Source: JAAXGX01 sp965221595 (GTDB taxonomy: Bacteria; Acidobacteriota; Vicinamibacteria; Vicinamibacterales; UBA8438). From it: DNA of 64,000 bases. Below are positions 36,231 through 45,413 of this stretch, piece after piece. Where the stretch lies: assembly GCA_965221595.1 (NCBI GenBank), contig OZ244900.1, positions 3,658,001 to 3,722,000 of the forward strand, given 5' to 3'. The position numbers were made by a program, and so were the translations under genes. Within the stretch, counting starts at the first letter, position 1, and the number at the start of each line of letters is the position of its first letter. A model generated the notes under the pieces. It worked only from the letters and a program-made list of their open reading frames with translations. It was not told where the DNA came from and made no database searches.

Positions 36231-37505
36231 TCAGTCGATGATCGCCTGGTGGATGAGCGTCCGCAGCTTGCCGTGGTCGTCGATATCGCGTGCCGGAATG
36301 AGCTGGGTCAGGTAGACGACCACGAGTTCCTCCGCCGGATCGACCCAGTACGTCGAGTGATATGCACCGCCCCAGCCGAACTCGCCGACAGAAGCCGGGA
36401 GGCCGAGCGCGGCAGGATCCTCCACCACCGAGAAGCCGAGGCCGAACCCCTGGCCAGGACGGAACGGAATGTCGCCGAGGTGATCGACTGTCATCGACTC
36501 GACGGTCTTGCGCGAGAGGACGCGCTTACCGTCGAAGACGCCATCGTCGAGCATCATCTGCAGGAACGTGGCGTAGTCGGTCGCGGTCGAGAGCAGGCCG
36601 GCACCAGCGGAGAAGCTCGTGCGCGGACCCTCTACGTACGCGCCCTGGCCCACCATGTGGCCGGGATCGGGCGCGCGGTCGAGGCCGCCCTCGTCCCCCG
36701 ACGAGTAGACCGTCGCCAGCCGGTCGACCTTGCTCTCCGGCAGGAAGAAGTGCGTGTCGTCGAGCCCGAGCGGGCCGAACAGACGTTCGCGGAGGAACGC
36801 GCCCAGTGTCTGCCCGCTGATCTTCTCGATCATCGCGCCGAGGATGTCGGTGTTGTACCCGTAGATCCACGACTCCCCGGGGTGCGCGTCGAGCGGCAGT
36901 TCGGCCAGCCGCGCCATGACGTCGCCGACCGGCTCGTCGCGGTCGGCAAAGTACCAACCGGTGATCCCGGCCGTGTACCACTGGTCAGCCGCCGGACCGT
37001 TGCCGTAGCTGATGCCGGCCGTATGGGTCAGCAAATCGAGAATCGTAATCGGCCGCCGCGACGGGACCACGTCGTAGCCGCCCTCGTCGTTCCGCTCGGC
37101 AACGGTCGTCTCGAGGAACGCCGGCAGGTATTTGCCGACCGGGTCGGTTATGAGCAGCTTGCCGTCCTCCTGCAGCAGCATCACAGCGGTGCTGGCAAGC
37201 GCCTTGGTCTGCGACGCGATCCGGAAGATCGCGTCGGTGGTCATGGGCGCCTCCGCCTCGACGTCGCGGTAGCCGACCGCTTCCAGGTAGGCAATCTGTC
37301 CACGCCGGGCCACGAGCGCGACGGCACCAGGCAGGCGGCCCTCGTCGACATACGCCTGGAGCGCTGCCGTCAGCCGCTCGAGCCGCTCCGACGAGAGGCC
37401 GACGTCCTCCGGTGTGGCCCGGGTCAAGCCTTGCGCGAGCAGCAGTTGCGGGACGAGAACGAAGACCACGGCGACGAGCACGGCGAAGCGGATGCGTGAC
37501 ATCAT
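36231..37505 (-). CDS. Exported class C beta-lactamase-like serine hydrolase
   Basis: Periplasmic hydrolase of 424 aa of the beta-lactamase/transpeptidase-like family (esterase EstB, PBP4*, AmpC fold). A signal peptide covers residues 1-25 after the Met-Met start. The SxxK motif is S98-Q-T-K101 in RIASQTKALAS. The YxN motif is in WIYGYNTDILG and the third box is GWGGAYHSTYWVDP. GAGGGG precedes the first ATG at good distance. Such enzymes are peptidases or esterases more often than antibiotic-resistance proteins. A single gene, divergent from the DUF5916 protein. Confidence 0.9.
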   Translation of the reverse strand: MMSRIRFAVLVAVVFVLVPQLLLAQGLTRATPEDVGLSSERLERLTAALQAYVDEGRLPGAVALVARRGQIAYLEAVGYRDVEAEAPMTTDAIFRIASQTKALASTAVMLLQEDGKLLITDPVGKYLPAFLETTVAERNDEGGYDVVPSRRPITILDLLTHTAGISYGNGPAADQWYTAGITGWYFADRDEPVGDVMARLAELPLDAHPGESWIYGYNTDILGAMIEKISGQTLGAFLRERLFGPLGLDDTHFFLPESKVDRLATVYSSGDEGGLDRAPDPGHMVGQGAYVEGPRTSFSAGAGLLSTATDYATFLQMMLDDGVFDGKRVLSRKTVESMTVDHLGDIPFRPGQGFGLGFSVVEDPAALGLPASVGEFGWGGAYHSTYWVDPAEELVVVYLTQLIPARDIDDHGKLRTLIHQAIID

Positions 37506-37634
37506 GACCACCCCTCGGCTGGCCCCGCGGCATCCCTGACCGCAGGACGATGAAGCAGGCCGCCGGTCGCGCGCCCTGTGCGCGGCGCAACCCGCGACGG
37601 CGAATTCAGCACATGATAGTCTGCAACGTTGCGC

Positions 37635-40376
37635 ATGTCTCACGGCAACGTCGCTTTCGCGCGCCGCATGCGCGGCGCGGCGCTGCTGGCGGGCTGGCTG
37701 CTGCTGCTGCCGGCGACCGCGAGGGCCCAGTCCGGCGACGGATCGCCTCTGCCGGCGGCAGCGGGCGGCGTCGCCGTGCAGCCCTTAATCGACCTCAGCG
37801 GACGCCCCGGCGACGCGTGGATCGGTGCCGGGACTGCCGCCGCACTGTTCGCCGACCTCAACGCCGCGGGCAGCACGGCCGAGCCGCGCTGGCTCGTGCA
37901 GGGCAGCTACCAGCGGGTGGGCGACCGCCTCCGCATCATGGCGGAACTCGTCGACCCGGCGACGGCAACGGTCGTCGCGGCCGCCCGCGCGGACGGCCAG
38001 CTGTCCGCGCTCCTGACCCTCCAAGACGCGCTGGCCGAGCAGCTCGCCGAGGCACTGCGCGCTGCGGAGCAATCGTCCGTGCAACCGTCCCTGCCCCGCC
38101 CGGCCGCCACCCCGGCTAGCGCGCCGGCAACCGGTGTCGGGGCCTTCGCGGGACTGGCGCTGAACCCGACCGCGGCCATCGACGGCCCACCGCCGCCGGT
38201 CCCGCCCGAGGTCGTCGCCCGCGACGCGCGGGGCCGGATGACCCTGCGGGCCGTGCGGCTGGACGCGCCGCTGCAGCTCGACGGCCACCTGGACGAGGCG
38301 GTGTACCTGACGGTGACGCCCGTGACGGACCTCATCCAGCAGGAGCCCGACACCGGCGCGCTCGCGACCGAGCGAACCGAGATCTGGGTCATGTTCGACA
38401 GCGAGACCCTCTATATCGGCGCCCGCTGCCTGGTCTCCGAGCCGGGCCGCGTCGTGGCCAACGAGATGAAGCGCGACAGTCCCGGCATGTTCGGCAACGA
38501 CAGCCTCGCGGTCATCCTCGACACGTACTACGATCGGCGCAACGGCAACATCTTCATCACGAACGCGCTGGGGGCCATCTTCGACGCCACGGTGACCAAC
38601 GAGCGAACACCCAACGTCGACTGGAACACGGTCTGGGATGCGCGCACCGGCCGCTTCGAGGGCGGCTGGACCGTCGAGCTGGCCATCCCGTTCAAGTCGC
38701 TTCGCTACCGGCCCGGCCCCGTCCAGCTCTGGGGCATCAACGTGCAGCGGCGGGCGGCCTGGAAGAACGAGCAGTCGTTCCTGACTCCCATGCCCGCCGC
38801 GTTCGGCATGACCGGCATGTTCCGCGTGTCGCTCGCCGCCACGCTGACGGGGCTCGAAGTGCCCTCGTCGGGCATGCCAATCGAGCTCAAGCCGTATGCC
38901 ATCTCCGACGTTACGAGCAACTTCGCCTCGGCGGCGCCGTTCTCGAACCGGCTCGGCGGCGACGCCGGCGTCGACCTCAAGGTCGGCGTCACCCAGGGCC
39001 TCACCGCCGATCTGACCTACAACACCGATTTCGCGCAGGTGGAGGTGGACGAGCGGCAGGTCAACCTGACCCGTTTCAGCCTGTTCTTTCCGGAGAAGCG
39101 CGAGTTCTTCCTCGAGGGCCAGGGCATCTTCGACTTCGGCGGCGGCCAGCGCCCGGACCCGAACCGCTTCTTCGTCACCGGCGAGGGCGTCGCGGTCGAC
39201 GCGCCGATACTCTTTTTCAGTCGCCGTATCGGGCTGGAGGGCGGCCGGACCGTGCCTATCCGGGCCGGCGGGCGGCTGACGGGCAAGACCGGACCGTTCA
39301 GCATCGGGCTGCTCAACGTTCGGACGGGCGACAACCCCGCTGGCGACGCCGCGCCGACGAACTTCACCGTCGTCCGCGTCAAGCGCGACGTGCTGCGGCG
39401 CAGCAGCATCGGCGGCATCTTCACCCGGCGCTCGCCGGCGAGCGGAGACGACAGCACCAACCAGGCGTACGGGGTCGACGGTGTCTTCTCGTTCCACGAA
39501 GCCCTGAACTTCAACACGTACCTCGCACGCACCGATACGCCGGGCGTGCGCGACGACAACCTGAGCTACCGAACGGAGCTGTACTACGAGGGCGACCGCT
39601 GGGCCTTCACCACCGACCATCTGCGCGTCGGCGCCAACTTCAATCCCGAGATCGGCTTCGTCCGGCGCTACGGCTTCCGCCGCAACTTCGGCATGTTCCG
39701 TTTCAGCCCGCGCCCGCAGGGCATCCAAGCCGTCAGGAAATTCACGTGGGAGGCCAGCGTCGACCACCTCACCGACGGCGCGGGGCGCCTGGAGACGCGG
39801 CTCCAGCGCGGGCAGTTCATTACCGAACTCGAGAGCGGCGACCTGCTCTTCGCGTTGGCGACGAACAACTACGAGCTACTGACCGAACCGTTCCACATCG
39901 CGCCCGGCGTCGCGATTCCTTCCGGCGGGTACTCGTTCCTCAACTACCGTGCGGGATACTCGATGGCCCAGCAGCGGGCCCTCAGCGGCGGGGTCGCCGT
40001 CGACTTCGGGCGGTTCTATGGCGGGGAGAAGACGACCCTCAGCTACTACCGCGGCCGTATCACGCTGACGCCGCAACTGACCCTGGAGCCGACGGTCTCA
40101 CTGCACTGGATCGCCCTGCCGGAAGGCAGCTTCACGACCGAGCTGGTGTCTACGCGCGTCACCTACACGCTGACGCCGCGGATGTTCGTCGCCGCATTGC
40201 TGCAGTACAACTCGGCCGACAACGCCATCGGCAGCAACGTCCGGTTCCGCTGGGAGTACCAGCCCGGCAGCGAGCTGTTCGTCGTCTACACGGACGAGCG
40301 CGACACGCTGAACCCGCGTCCGTTCCTGCTGAACCGGGCGTTCGTGGTCAAGCTGACGCGGCTGTTCAGGTTCTGA
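37635..40376 (+). CDS. DUF5916/CBM9-like outer-membrane protein with N-terminal TolB-like domain
   Basis: Exported protein of 913 aa. A signal peptide (about 1-32) is followed by a TolB/FlgO-like domain (45-146: VAVQPLIDLS, then WLVQGSYQRVGDRLRIMAEL, then LLTLQ). Residues about 200-400 are a CBM9-like sandwich (LDGHLDEAVYLTVTPVTDLI, then FDSETLYIGARC). From about 420 comes the DUF5916 beta-barrel part, with QVEVDERQVNLTRFSLFFPE followed by KREFFLEGQG; it ends in a phenylalanine-rich strand, ...VVKLTRLFRF, as outer-membrane barrels do. The TolB-like module matches the tail domains of the RND adaptor. Function unknown; surface location likely. A 13-bp hairpin terminator follows. Confidence 0.87.
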   Translation: MSHGNVAFARRMRGAALLAGWLLLLPATARAQSGDGSPLPAAAGGVAVQPLIDLSGRPGDAWIGAGTAAALFADLNAAGSTAEPRWLVQGSYQRVGDRLRIMAELVDPATATVVAAARADGQLSALLTLQDALAEQLAEALRAAEQSSVQPSLPRPAATPASAPATGVGAFAGLALNPTAAIDGPPPPVPPEVVARDARGRMTLRAVRLDAPLQLDGHLDEAVYLTVTPVTDLIQQEPDTGALATERTEIWVMFDSETLYIGARCLVSEPGRVVANEMKRDSPGMFGNDSLAVILDTYYDRRNGNIFITNALGAIFDATVTNERTPNVDWNTVWDARTGRFEGGWTVELAIPFKSLRYRPGPVQLWGINVQRRAAWKNEQSFLTPMPAAFGMTGMFRVSLAATLTGLEVPSSGMPIELKPYAISDVTSNFASAAPFSNRLGGDAGVDLKVGVTQGLTADLTYNTDFAQVEVDERQVNLTRFSLFFPEKREFFLEGQGIFDFGGGQRPDPNRFFVTGEGVAVDAPILFFSRRIGLEGGRTVPIRAGGRLTGKTGPFSIGLLNVRTGDNPAGDAAPTNFTVVRVKRDVLRRSSIGGIFTRRSPASGDDSTNQAYGVDGVFSFHEALNFNTYLARTDTPGVRDDNLSYRTELYYEGDRWAFTTDHLRVGANFNPEIGFVRRYGFRRNFGMFRFSPRPQGIQAVRKFTWEASVDHLTDGAGRLETRLQRGQFITELESGDLLFALATNNYELLTEPFHIAPGVAIPSGGYSFLNYRAGYSMAQQRALSGGVAVDFGRFYGGEKTTLSYYRGRITLTPQLTLEPTVSLHWIALPEGSFTTELVSTRVTYTLTPRMFVAALLQYNSADNAIGSNVRFRWEYQPGSELFVVYTDERDTLNPRPFLLNRAFVVKLTRLFRF

Positions 40377-40395
40377 CGGCGGGGCGCCGAAAACC

Positions 40396-40427
40396 CGCCG
40401 CGCACCGGGCCGTGCCGGTGCGCGGCG
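40396..40427. terminator. Strong hairpin between convergent genes
   Basis: A perfect 13-bp stem CGCCGCGCACCGG/CCGGTGCGCGGCG with a 6-base loop lies 20 bp after the DUF5916 stop and 9 bp from the convergent NIPSNAP stop. No T-run is present, but position and stability suggest a bidirectional terminator or transcript-stabilising hairpin. Confidence 0.6.
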
Positions 40428-40435
40428 AACTGCGC

Positions 40436-40888
40436 CTACTTCAGGGGAGAGTAGTCCGTCGCCTGCATGAAGACTGCCTCCACGCTGGCGGCCAGGCGGC
40501 CATTCCGCTCCGATTCGGCCCGCGCTTCCATCCATTCGGGATCCGCGCGGAAGGCGTCCCAGCTTGCCTGGGCGGCGTCCCGGCTCTCGTGCTCGAGCAC
40601 GTAGATCAACGTGTCCTCGGACAGCGGCGCATCGGTGGGCACCCAGTAGCCGACGTTCGTCATGCCGTGCTTCTCGAACAGCCGTACGGTGTGGTCCCGG
40701 AAGCGCGCCTCCAGGTCGCTCAGCTTGCCGGGCGACGCCGTGTAGGTCCGCAGCTCGAAGACGTGCTCGCCTTGATCGTGCCCCTGCGCGCGCGCCGCGC
40801 CCAGCGGCTCGGCGAGGTTGCCCGCGACGAAGCCGCCCGCAAACACCAGTGCCGACAGCACGAGACCGAACGACTTGTTGCGCAACAT
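40436..40888 (-). CDS. Exported NIPSNAP family protein
   Basis: Small protein of 150 aa. A signal/anchor (about 1-33) is followed by a NIPSNAP ferredoxin-like (dimeric alpha-beta barrel) domain: VFELRTYTASPGKLSDLEAR, LFEKHGMTNVGYWVPTD, LIYVLEHESRDAAQASWDAF, then WMEARAESE. GGAGGAAGG sits 5 bases before the ATG, an excellent ribosome site. NIPSNAP domains are often fused to or encoded with oxygenases and oxidoreductases in Acidobacteriota; no activity is proven. Single gene. Confidence 0.9.
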   Translation of the reverse strand: MLRNKSFGLVLSALVFAGGFVAGNLAEPLGAARAQGHDQGEHVFELRTYTASPGKLSDLEARFRDHTVRLFEKHGMTNVGYWVPTDAPLSEDTLIYVLEHESRDAAQASWDAFRADPEWMEARAESERNGRLAASVEAVFMQATDYSPLK

Positions 40889-41063
40889 CGACCTTCCTCC
40901 TTCGAATGCCCGGGCCATGCCGACTTGACCACGGGCTGCCAAGGGCCGCATTGTAGCCGACTCCGCGCCGTATGGGCGGCCCGCCCTTACGGCCGGCAGG
41001 GGTGCGTGCCGCACGACGCGTGACATAATGCCACTTCTCGCAGGATGTGACGGGGAGGTCCGC

Positions 41064-42005
41064 ATGAGACGGTCGCCCGGAGCGGGCGCGCTGCTGGCCG
41101 CCGCCGCACTGGCGGTGACGACGGGCGCGGCGAGCGCGCAGCAGCAGGAGCCGGAATCGAAGGTCGTCCGCATCGACACGCTGAACGTGCGCGACACGCT
41201 CTATCATCTCGACGGCGGCGGCGGGAACTCCCTGGCGCTCATCGATGAGATCAACGGCGGCATCGTCCTGGTCGATGCAAAGCGTCCGGGCTGGAGCCAG
41301 GCAGTGCGCGACGCCCTCAGCCTGGTGACCCACCTGCCGGTCACCACCATCATCAACAGCCACGCACACGCCGGCCACGCGGGCGGCAACGCCGGTTTCG
41401 AGGGCGCCGAGGTCGTTGCCCACGAGAACACCCGGGCCCACATGGCGCGCATGGATCTGTTCGCGGACCCGGATGCCCCGGGGCTGCCGACCACGACGTT
41501 CGTCGACGAGTTCTCGATGCTGGAGGACCTCGACCGCATCGATCTGTACCACTTCGGCCCGGCGCACACGGACGGCGATATCGTCGTCGTGTTTCCCGCC
41601 AAGGGGGTGGCGTATCTGGGCGACCTGTTCCCCGCCAGGCGAGTACCCGGCGTCGACGCCGAGCGCGGCGGCAGCTACCTCGCGTACCCCGACACGCTGG
41701 CGCGGGCCGTGGCGGGCATCGAGGGCGTGGAGCGGGTGATCACAGGCCACGTGCCGCCACCCTCCACCTACGCGGGCCGCGGCCGGCGCGAGCAGCGGGC
41801 GCCGTGGACGACGTGGGCGGACTTCGCGGAGTACGCCGACTTCACACGTGACTTCGTCGGGACGGTCGAGGCAGCTTTCGAGGCGGGCCTGAGCGCCGCG
41901 GAGGCGCACGCCGCCCTGGCGCTGCCGGAGCGCTACGCCGCCTACGACCTGGAGCGCGCGGCGGCTGCCATCGAAGCGATCTACGCGGAGCTCGCGGCGC
42001 GCTGA
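41064..42005 (+). CDS. Exported MBL-fold protein with altered metal motif
   Basis: Metallo-beta-lactamase-fold protein of 313 aa with a signal peptide (about 1-25). The metal motif is NSHAHAGHAGGN, i.e. HxHx(G)H with glycine where HxHxDH enzymes have aspartate, so the second metal site should be lost or changed. The later ligands are present in FGPAHTDGDIVV and ITGHVPPPS. The ATG at 41064 with GGGGAGG upstream is preferred over one 12 codons earlier. It is followed after 32 bp by a PQQ-like propeller gene and then an OmpA lipoprotein on the same strand, possibly one transcript. Function unknown. Confidence 0.83.
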   Translation: MRRSPGAGALLAAAALAVTTGAASAQQQEPESKVVRIDTLNVRDTLYHLDGGGGNSLALIDEINGGIVLVDAKRPGWSQAVRDALSLVTHLPVTTIINSHAHAGHAGGNAGFEGAEVVAHENTRAHMARMDLFADPDAPGLPTTTFVDEFSMLEDLDRIDLYHFGPAHTDGDIVVVFPAKGVAYLGDLFPARRVPGVDAERGGSYLAYPDTLARAVAGIEGVERVITGHVPPPSTYAGRGRREQRAPWTTWADFAEYADFTRDFVGTVEAAFEAGLSAAEAHAALALPERYAAYDLERAAAAIEAIYAELAAR

Positions 42006-42037
42006 CCGCACGGGCAACGCGGGGGAGGATGACGACC

Positions 42038-43387
42038 ATGGACCTGCACCACAGGCTCCTCGCACTGGCGCTCGGCTCGCTCGTCGCCACGGCCGTCCCG
42101 AACGCCGCCCACGCCGACGACTGGCCCGAGTTTCGCGGCCAGGGACGCCTCGGCATCTGGCGCGAGACCGGAATTCTCCGGACGTTCCCGGACGACGGAC
42201 TCAAGGCCCGCTGGCGGATGCCGATCAAGGCCGGGTACTCCGGACTGGCGGTGGCCGACGAGCGCGTCTTCGCGACCGACTGGGAGCCGACCCGCGGCAT
42301 GCGCGGCGTCGAGCGTGCGCTGGCCTTCGACGAAGCGACCGGCCGCACGCTCTGGACGGTGGAATGGGACGCGGACTACGCCGGCGTCATGTGGGAGATA
42401 GGTCCCGGGGCCACACCGACCGTCGATGAGGACCGCGTCTACGTCCTCGGCCGCACGGGTGTGCTGTCCGCGCTGAGCGTCGCGGACGGCGCGCTGCTGT
42501 GGCGCAGGAACTACGGCGAAGACTACGGCGTGAACCGCATGCAGTGGGGCTACGACTGGGGGTTCGCAAGCGCCCCGCTCGTCGACGGCGACAGGCTCAT
42601 CTGCCTGGTCGGCGGCGCGCAGGACGCGCGCGTGGTCGCCTTCGACAAGCTGACGGGCGAGGAGGTCTGGCGGGCGCTGCCGAGCGAAGCGGATCTCGGC
42701 GTGGCGCAGCCGATCATCATCGAGGCGGGCGGCGCGCGGCAGCTCATCGTCTGGAATCCCGAGGAGGTCGCCTCGCTCGATCCGGAGACCGGCGACGTCT
42801 ACTGGCGCCAGCCCTACACCGTGGGCGGTGCGATGACTGTGGCGGTTCCGGTGCAGATCGGTTCGCAACTGTTCTTCACGACGTTCTACGACGGCCCGAT
42901 GATGCTGAACCTCAACCAGGACCGGCCCGACGCCACGGTGGCCTGGAAGGGTTCGAGCAACAGCGAAATCCTGACCGAAGGCCTGCACGCCGTGCTGGCG
43001 ACGCCGATCATCGACGGCGGCTACATCTACGGCATCTGCAGCTATGGCCAGTTGCGCTGCCTGGACGCCGCCACGGGCGAGCGCATCTGGGAGACCCAGG
43101 AAGCGACCGTGGAGCGGCGGCGCTGGGTGTCGGGATTCATGGTGCGGAACGGTGACCGCGTGTTCATCAACAACGATCGCGGCGAGCTGATCATTGCCCG
43201 GCTGCGGCCGACCGGCTACGAGGAGATCAGCCGCACGCAACTGATCGCGCCCACCTCCGCGCCCGGCAACCGCCGCGAGCTGCGCTACGTGAACTGGGTG
43301 CACCCGGCCTACGCCAACAAGCACATCTACATCCGGAACGACGAGGAGATCATCGCCTGGTCGCTGGATGCCGCCGACTACGAATGA
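42038..43387 (+). CDS. Exported PQQ-like beta-propeller repeat protein
   Basis: Propeller protein of 449 aa. A signal peptide (about 1-26) precedes DDWPEFRGQGRLGIWRETGI, the start of a YxW-type WD40/PQQ_2 propeller. Repeats are visible as ALAFDEATGRTLWTVEW, ALSVADGALLWRRNY, VAFDKLTGEEVWRAL, SLDPETGDVYWRQPY and CLDAATGERIWETQE. It lacks the residues of PQQ alcohol dehydrogenases (no Cys-Cys pair, no haem) and probably is a binding or assembly propeller. The second ATG is preferred, 9 bases after GGGGGAGG. It is a paralogue of the gene at 57102-58475. Confidence 0.86.
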   Translation: MDLHHRLLALALGSLVATAVPNAAHADDWPEFRGQGRLGIWRETGILRTFPDDGLKARWRMPIKAGYSGLAVADERVFATDWEPTRGMRGVERALAFDEATGRTLWTVEWDADYAGVMWEIGPGATPTVDEDRVYVLGRTGVLSALSVADGALLWRRNYGEDYGVNRMQWGYDWGFASAPLVDGDRLICLVGGAQDARVVAFDKLTGEEVWRALPSEADLGVAQPIIIEAGGARQLIVWNPEEVASLDPETGDVYWRQPYTVGGAMTVAVPVQIGSQLFFTTFYDGPMMLNLNQDRPDATVAWKGSSNSEILTEGLHAVLATPIIDGGYIYGICSYGQLRCLDAATGERIWETQEATVERRRWVSGFMVRNGDRVFINNDRGELIIARLRPTGYEEISRTQLIAPTSAPGNRRELRYVNWVHPAYANKHIYIRNDEEIIAWSLDAADYE

Positions 43388-43403
43388 GCCGCCAGGAGGA
43401 ACC

Positions 43404-44063
43404 ATGCGGATGACGACGAAGCACGTGGCGTTGCTGGTCGTGCCGGCGCTCGCCGCGTCGACGGCGTGCGCCTCGCGGGGCTACGTCCGCGAGCAGGCCG
43501 CCGCCGCGGCCGCGAGGGTCGAGACGCTGGCCACCGCCGTCGAGAACACGCAGGCGCGCACGGCCGAGAATGAGGACCGGATCGACGCCGTCGACCGTCA
43601 GGTGCAGGAGGCGGCGCAGCTGGGCGAGCAGTTGACGGAGACGGCGACCGAGGCCGCCCGGACGGTGAACGCGCGCCTCGAGCGGCTCGAGATGGCCGCC
43701 AACCGGCTGGTCTTCGAGGTGACGCTCAACGAGGCGCACGGCGACTTCTTGGCCGACAGCGCCGACCTGCCGGACGGGGTCCGCGCGCGCATCGACGAGC
43801 TGGTCGCCCGGCTGAAGGTCGAGCACAGGAACGTGTACCTGGAAATCGAGGGCCATACCGATTCCACCGGCCCGGAGCCCCACAACCTGCAGCTCGGACT
43901 GCAGCGCGCCGAGGCGGTGAAGATGTACCTGTACGACATACACAAGGTGCCGCTGCACCGGATGAACGTGCTCAGCTTCGGCGAGACCTGGCCCGCGGCG
44001 CCGAACGACACGCCCGAAGGACGCGCGCAGAACCGCCGCGTCGTGATTCGAGTCCTCGTGTAG
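43404..44063 (+). CDS. OmpA-family (peptidoglycan-associated) protein with coiled coil
   Basis: Envelope protein of 219 aa. The N-terminal hydrophobic segment ends AASTACAS and may be a lipoprotein signal with a non-ideal box. Residues 30-95 form a coiled coil rich in Ala, Glu and Thr. The C-terminal OmpA-like domain (about 105-219) has EIEGHTDSTGPEPHNLQLGL and AQNRRVVIRV, which bind diaminopimelate in peptidoglycan. AGGAGG is 5 bases before the ATG. It lies 16 bp after the propeller gene and may be in one operon with it. It likely tethers the outer membrane or a complex to the wall. Confidence 0.9.
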   Translation: MRMTTKHVALLVVPALAASTACASRGYVREQAAAAAARVETLATAVENTQARTAENEDRIDAVDRQVQEAAQLGEQLTETATEAARTVNARLERLEMAANRLVFEVTLNEAHGDFLADSADLPDGVRARIDELVARLKVEHRNVYLEIEGHTDSTGPEPHNLQLGLQRAEAVKMYLYDIHKVPLHRMNVLSFGETWPAAPNDTPEGRAQNRRVVIRVLV

Positions 44064-44090
44064 TGTACCGGAGCCGGCCGGCGCTGCGGC

Positions 44091-45236
44091 CTACGGCTCG
44101 AGGAAGACGGCCTTCGGAACAAAGGCCGTCACGACCTGCGTCAGATCGACGGCCTCGGCTATGCGGAAGTCGACCGCGATGCTGGCCAGCGAGAACGCCT
44201 GCGAGCGCGTCAGGCCCCGCTCCTCGACGAGAAAGTCCACGGTCGCCACCACCGCCCTGCGCAGCGCCCGGTCGAGGTCGAGATCGATCCCCATCAGGAT
44301 GTGGTGCGTCGCGTTCTCGGCGCGCGGCCCGGCGAGCGGCCGGTCCTTGTGCAGCACGAAGCGGAAGTCGCCACTCAGCGACTGCTCGATGGCCGTTCCG
44401 CTCACTTCGCCGTCGCCCTGTGCGGAATGCGGATCGCCGACGTAGAAGCGCGCGCCGGGATGGAAGACCGGTAGGTAGAGCGTGCTGCCGGTCGTGAGGT
44501 CCTTGACGTCGAGGTTCCCGCCGAACGGCCCCGGCGGGCGCGAAGCCTGAACGCCGGCGAGCGTCACGCCGGGCTGGCCGACGGTCGGACTTTCGGGTGC
44601 CACCGCCATGATGCCCATGAACGGCGCGAGCGGCACCTGGACCGTGTCGGCAAAGAAGGCCACTTCCCGGCCGGCAACGTCACCGGTCCGGATGAAGTGC
44701 CGGACCGCCGGCATGCCGGGGAACGGCTCGTCCTCGGGCGCGGTGCCCGGATAGCCGGGGCCGAGGACCCCGGTCGTCGGACCGGTGCGGTTGATGCCGT
44801 ACGGCACGCGCGTGCGCAGGGCCAGCACCTGCACTTCGAGCATGTCACCCGGCTCGGCGCCCTCGATGTAGATCGGTCCCGTGATCACGTGCCCGCTGCG
44901 CCCCTCGCGGGGCCTGTCGGAACGCGTCCGCCAGAAGTCGAGGACGTCCTGCAGGACCTGCTCGGGCGCCACGCCGAACTGCCCGAGATAGCGCTCCGGA
45001 TCGGCCGCCTGCGTGGCCCCCGCATGGCTGAGTGTGTCGATGCGGACCGTGTCGCCCGACTGGACGGTCAGCACCGGGGCGCGATCGAGCGGGTACCAGC
45101 CCCAGACGACGTTCTCGGGCGTCGACCGCACAACGTGCCGCGGCTCGGCGGGCTGGGCGCGGAGCGGCCCCGCGACGGAGGATGCAGCGGCGACGACCAG
45201 CAGGGCCCCGAACGGGAAGCGCAAGTGCAGATGCAT
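44091..45236 (-). CDS. Exported acetamidase/formamidase family protein
   Basis: Amide hydrolase family FmdA_AmdA, 381 aa, here with a signal peptide (about 1-27), unusual since classical formamidases are cytoplasmic. Family blocks are present: GHVITGPIYIEGAEPGDMLE, FMGIMAVAPE, GGNLDVKDLTTGSTLYLPVF and VGDPHSAQGDGEVSGTAIE. These contain the metal-binding His and Asp residues. GGAGG is just before the ATG. Convergent with the OmpA gene and divergent from the DUF1592 protein. Probably hydrolyses short amides in the periplasm. Confidence 0.9.
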   Translation of the reverse strand: MHLHLRFPFGALLVVAAASSVAGPLRAQPAEPRHVVRSTPENVVWGWYPLDRAPVLTVQSGDTVRIDTLSHAGATQAADPERYLGQFGVAPEQVLQDVLDFWRTRSDRPREGRSGHVITGPIYIEGAEPGDMLEVQVLALRTRVPYGINRTGPTTGVLGPGYPGTAPEDEPFPGMPAVRHFIRTGDVAGREVAFFADTVQVPLAPFMGIMAVAPESPTVGQPGVTLAGVQASRPPGPFGGNLDVKDLTTGSTLYLPVFHPGARFYVGDPHSAQGDGEVSGTAIEQSLSGDFRFVLHKDRPLAGPRAENATHHILMGIDLDLDRALRRAVVATVDFLVEERGLTRSQAFSLASIAVDFRIAEAVDLTQVVTAFVPKAVFLEP

Positions 45237-45413
45237 CACCCCTCCGGCCGGACATGCCGTCGTCCGTGCCCGACGATGAAACGGAACGCGGTCGGCCGCA
45301 GCCTGCCCGGCGCGGTGACTGCGTACGGGCAACGTATCAGGTTACCGGACAACGCTCAACCGGATGCCGAATTCCTTGCAACCGGAGCGAATCGAGGCAA
45401 CAATACGCAGATT

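Noticed and set aside
36231..37505. Antibiotic-resistance class C beta-lactamase (AmpC).
   Set aside because: The motifs fit the broad serine-hydrolase family; the third box is WGGAYHS rather than KTG, so resistance is not supported.
37785..39767. A 660-codon - strand frame.
   Set aside because: Antisense to the DUF5916 gene, with low-complexity Arg/Val/Asp composition and no start context.
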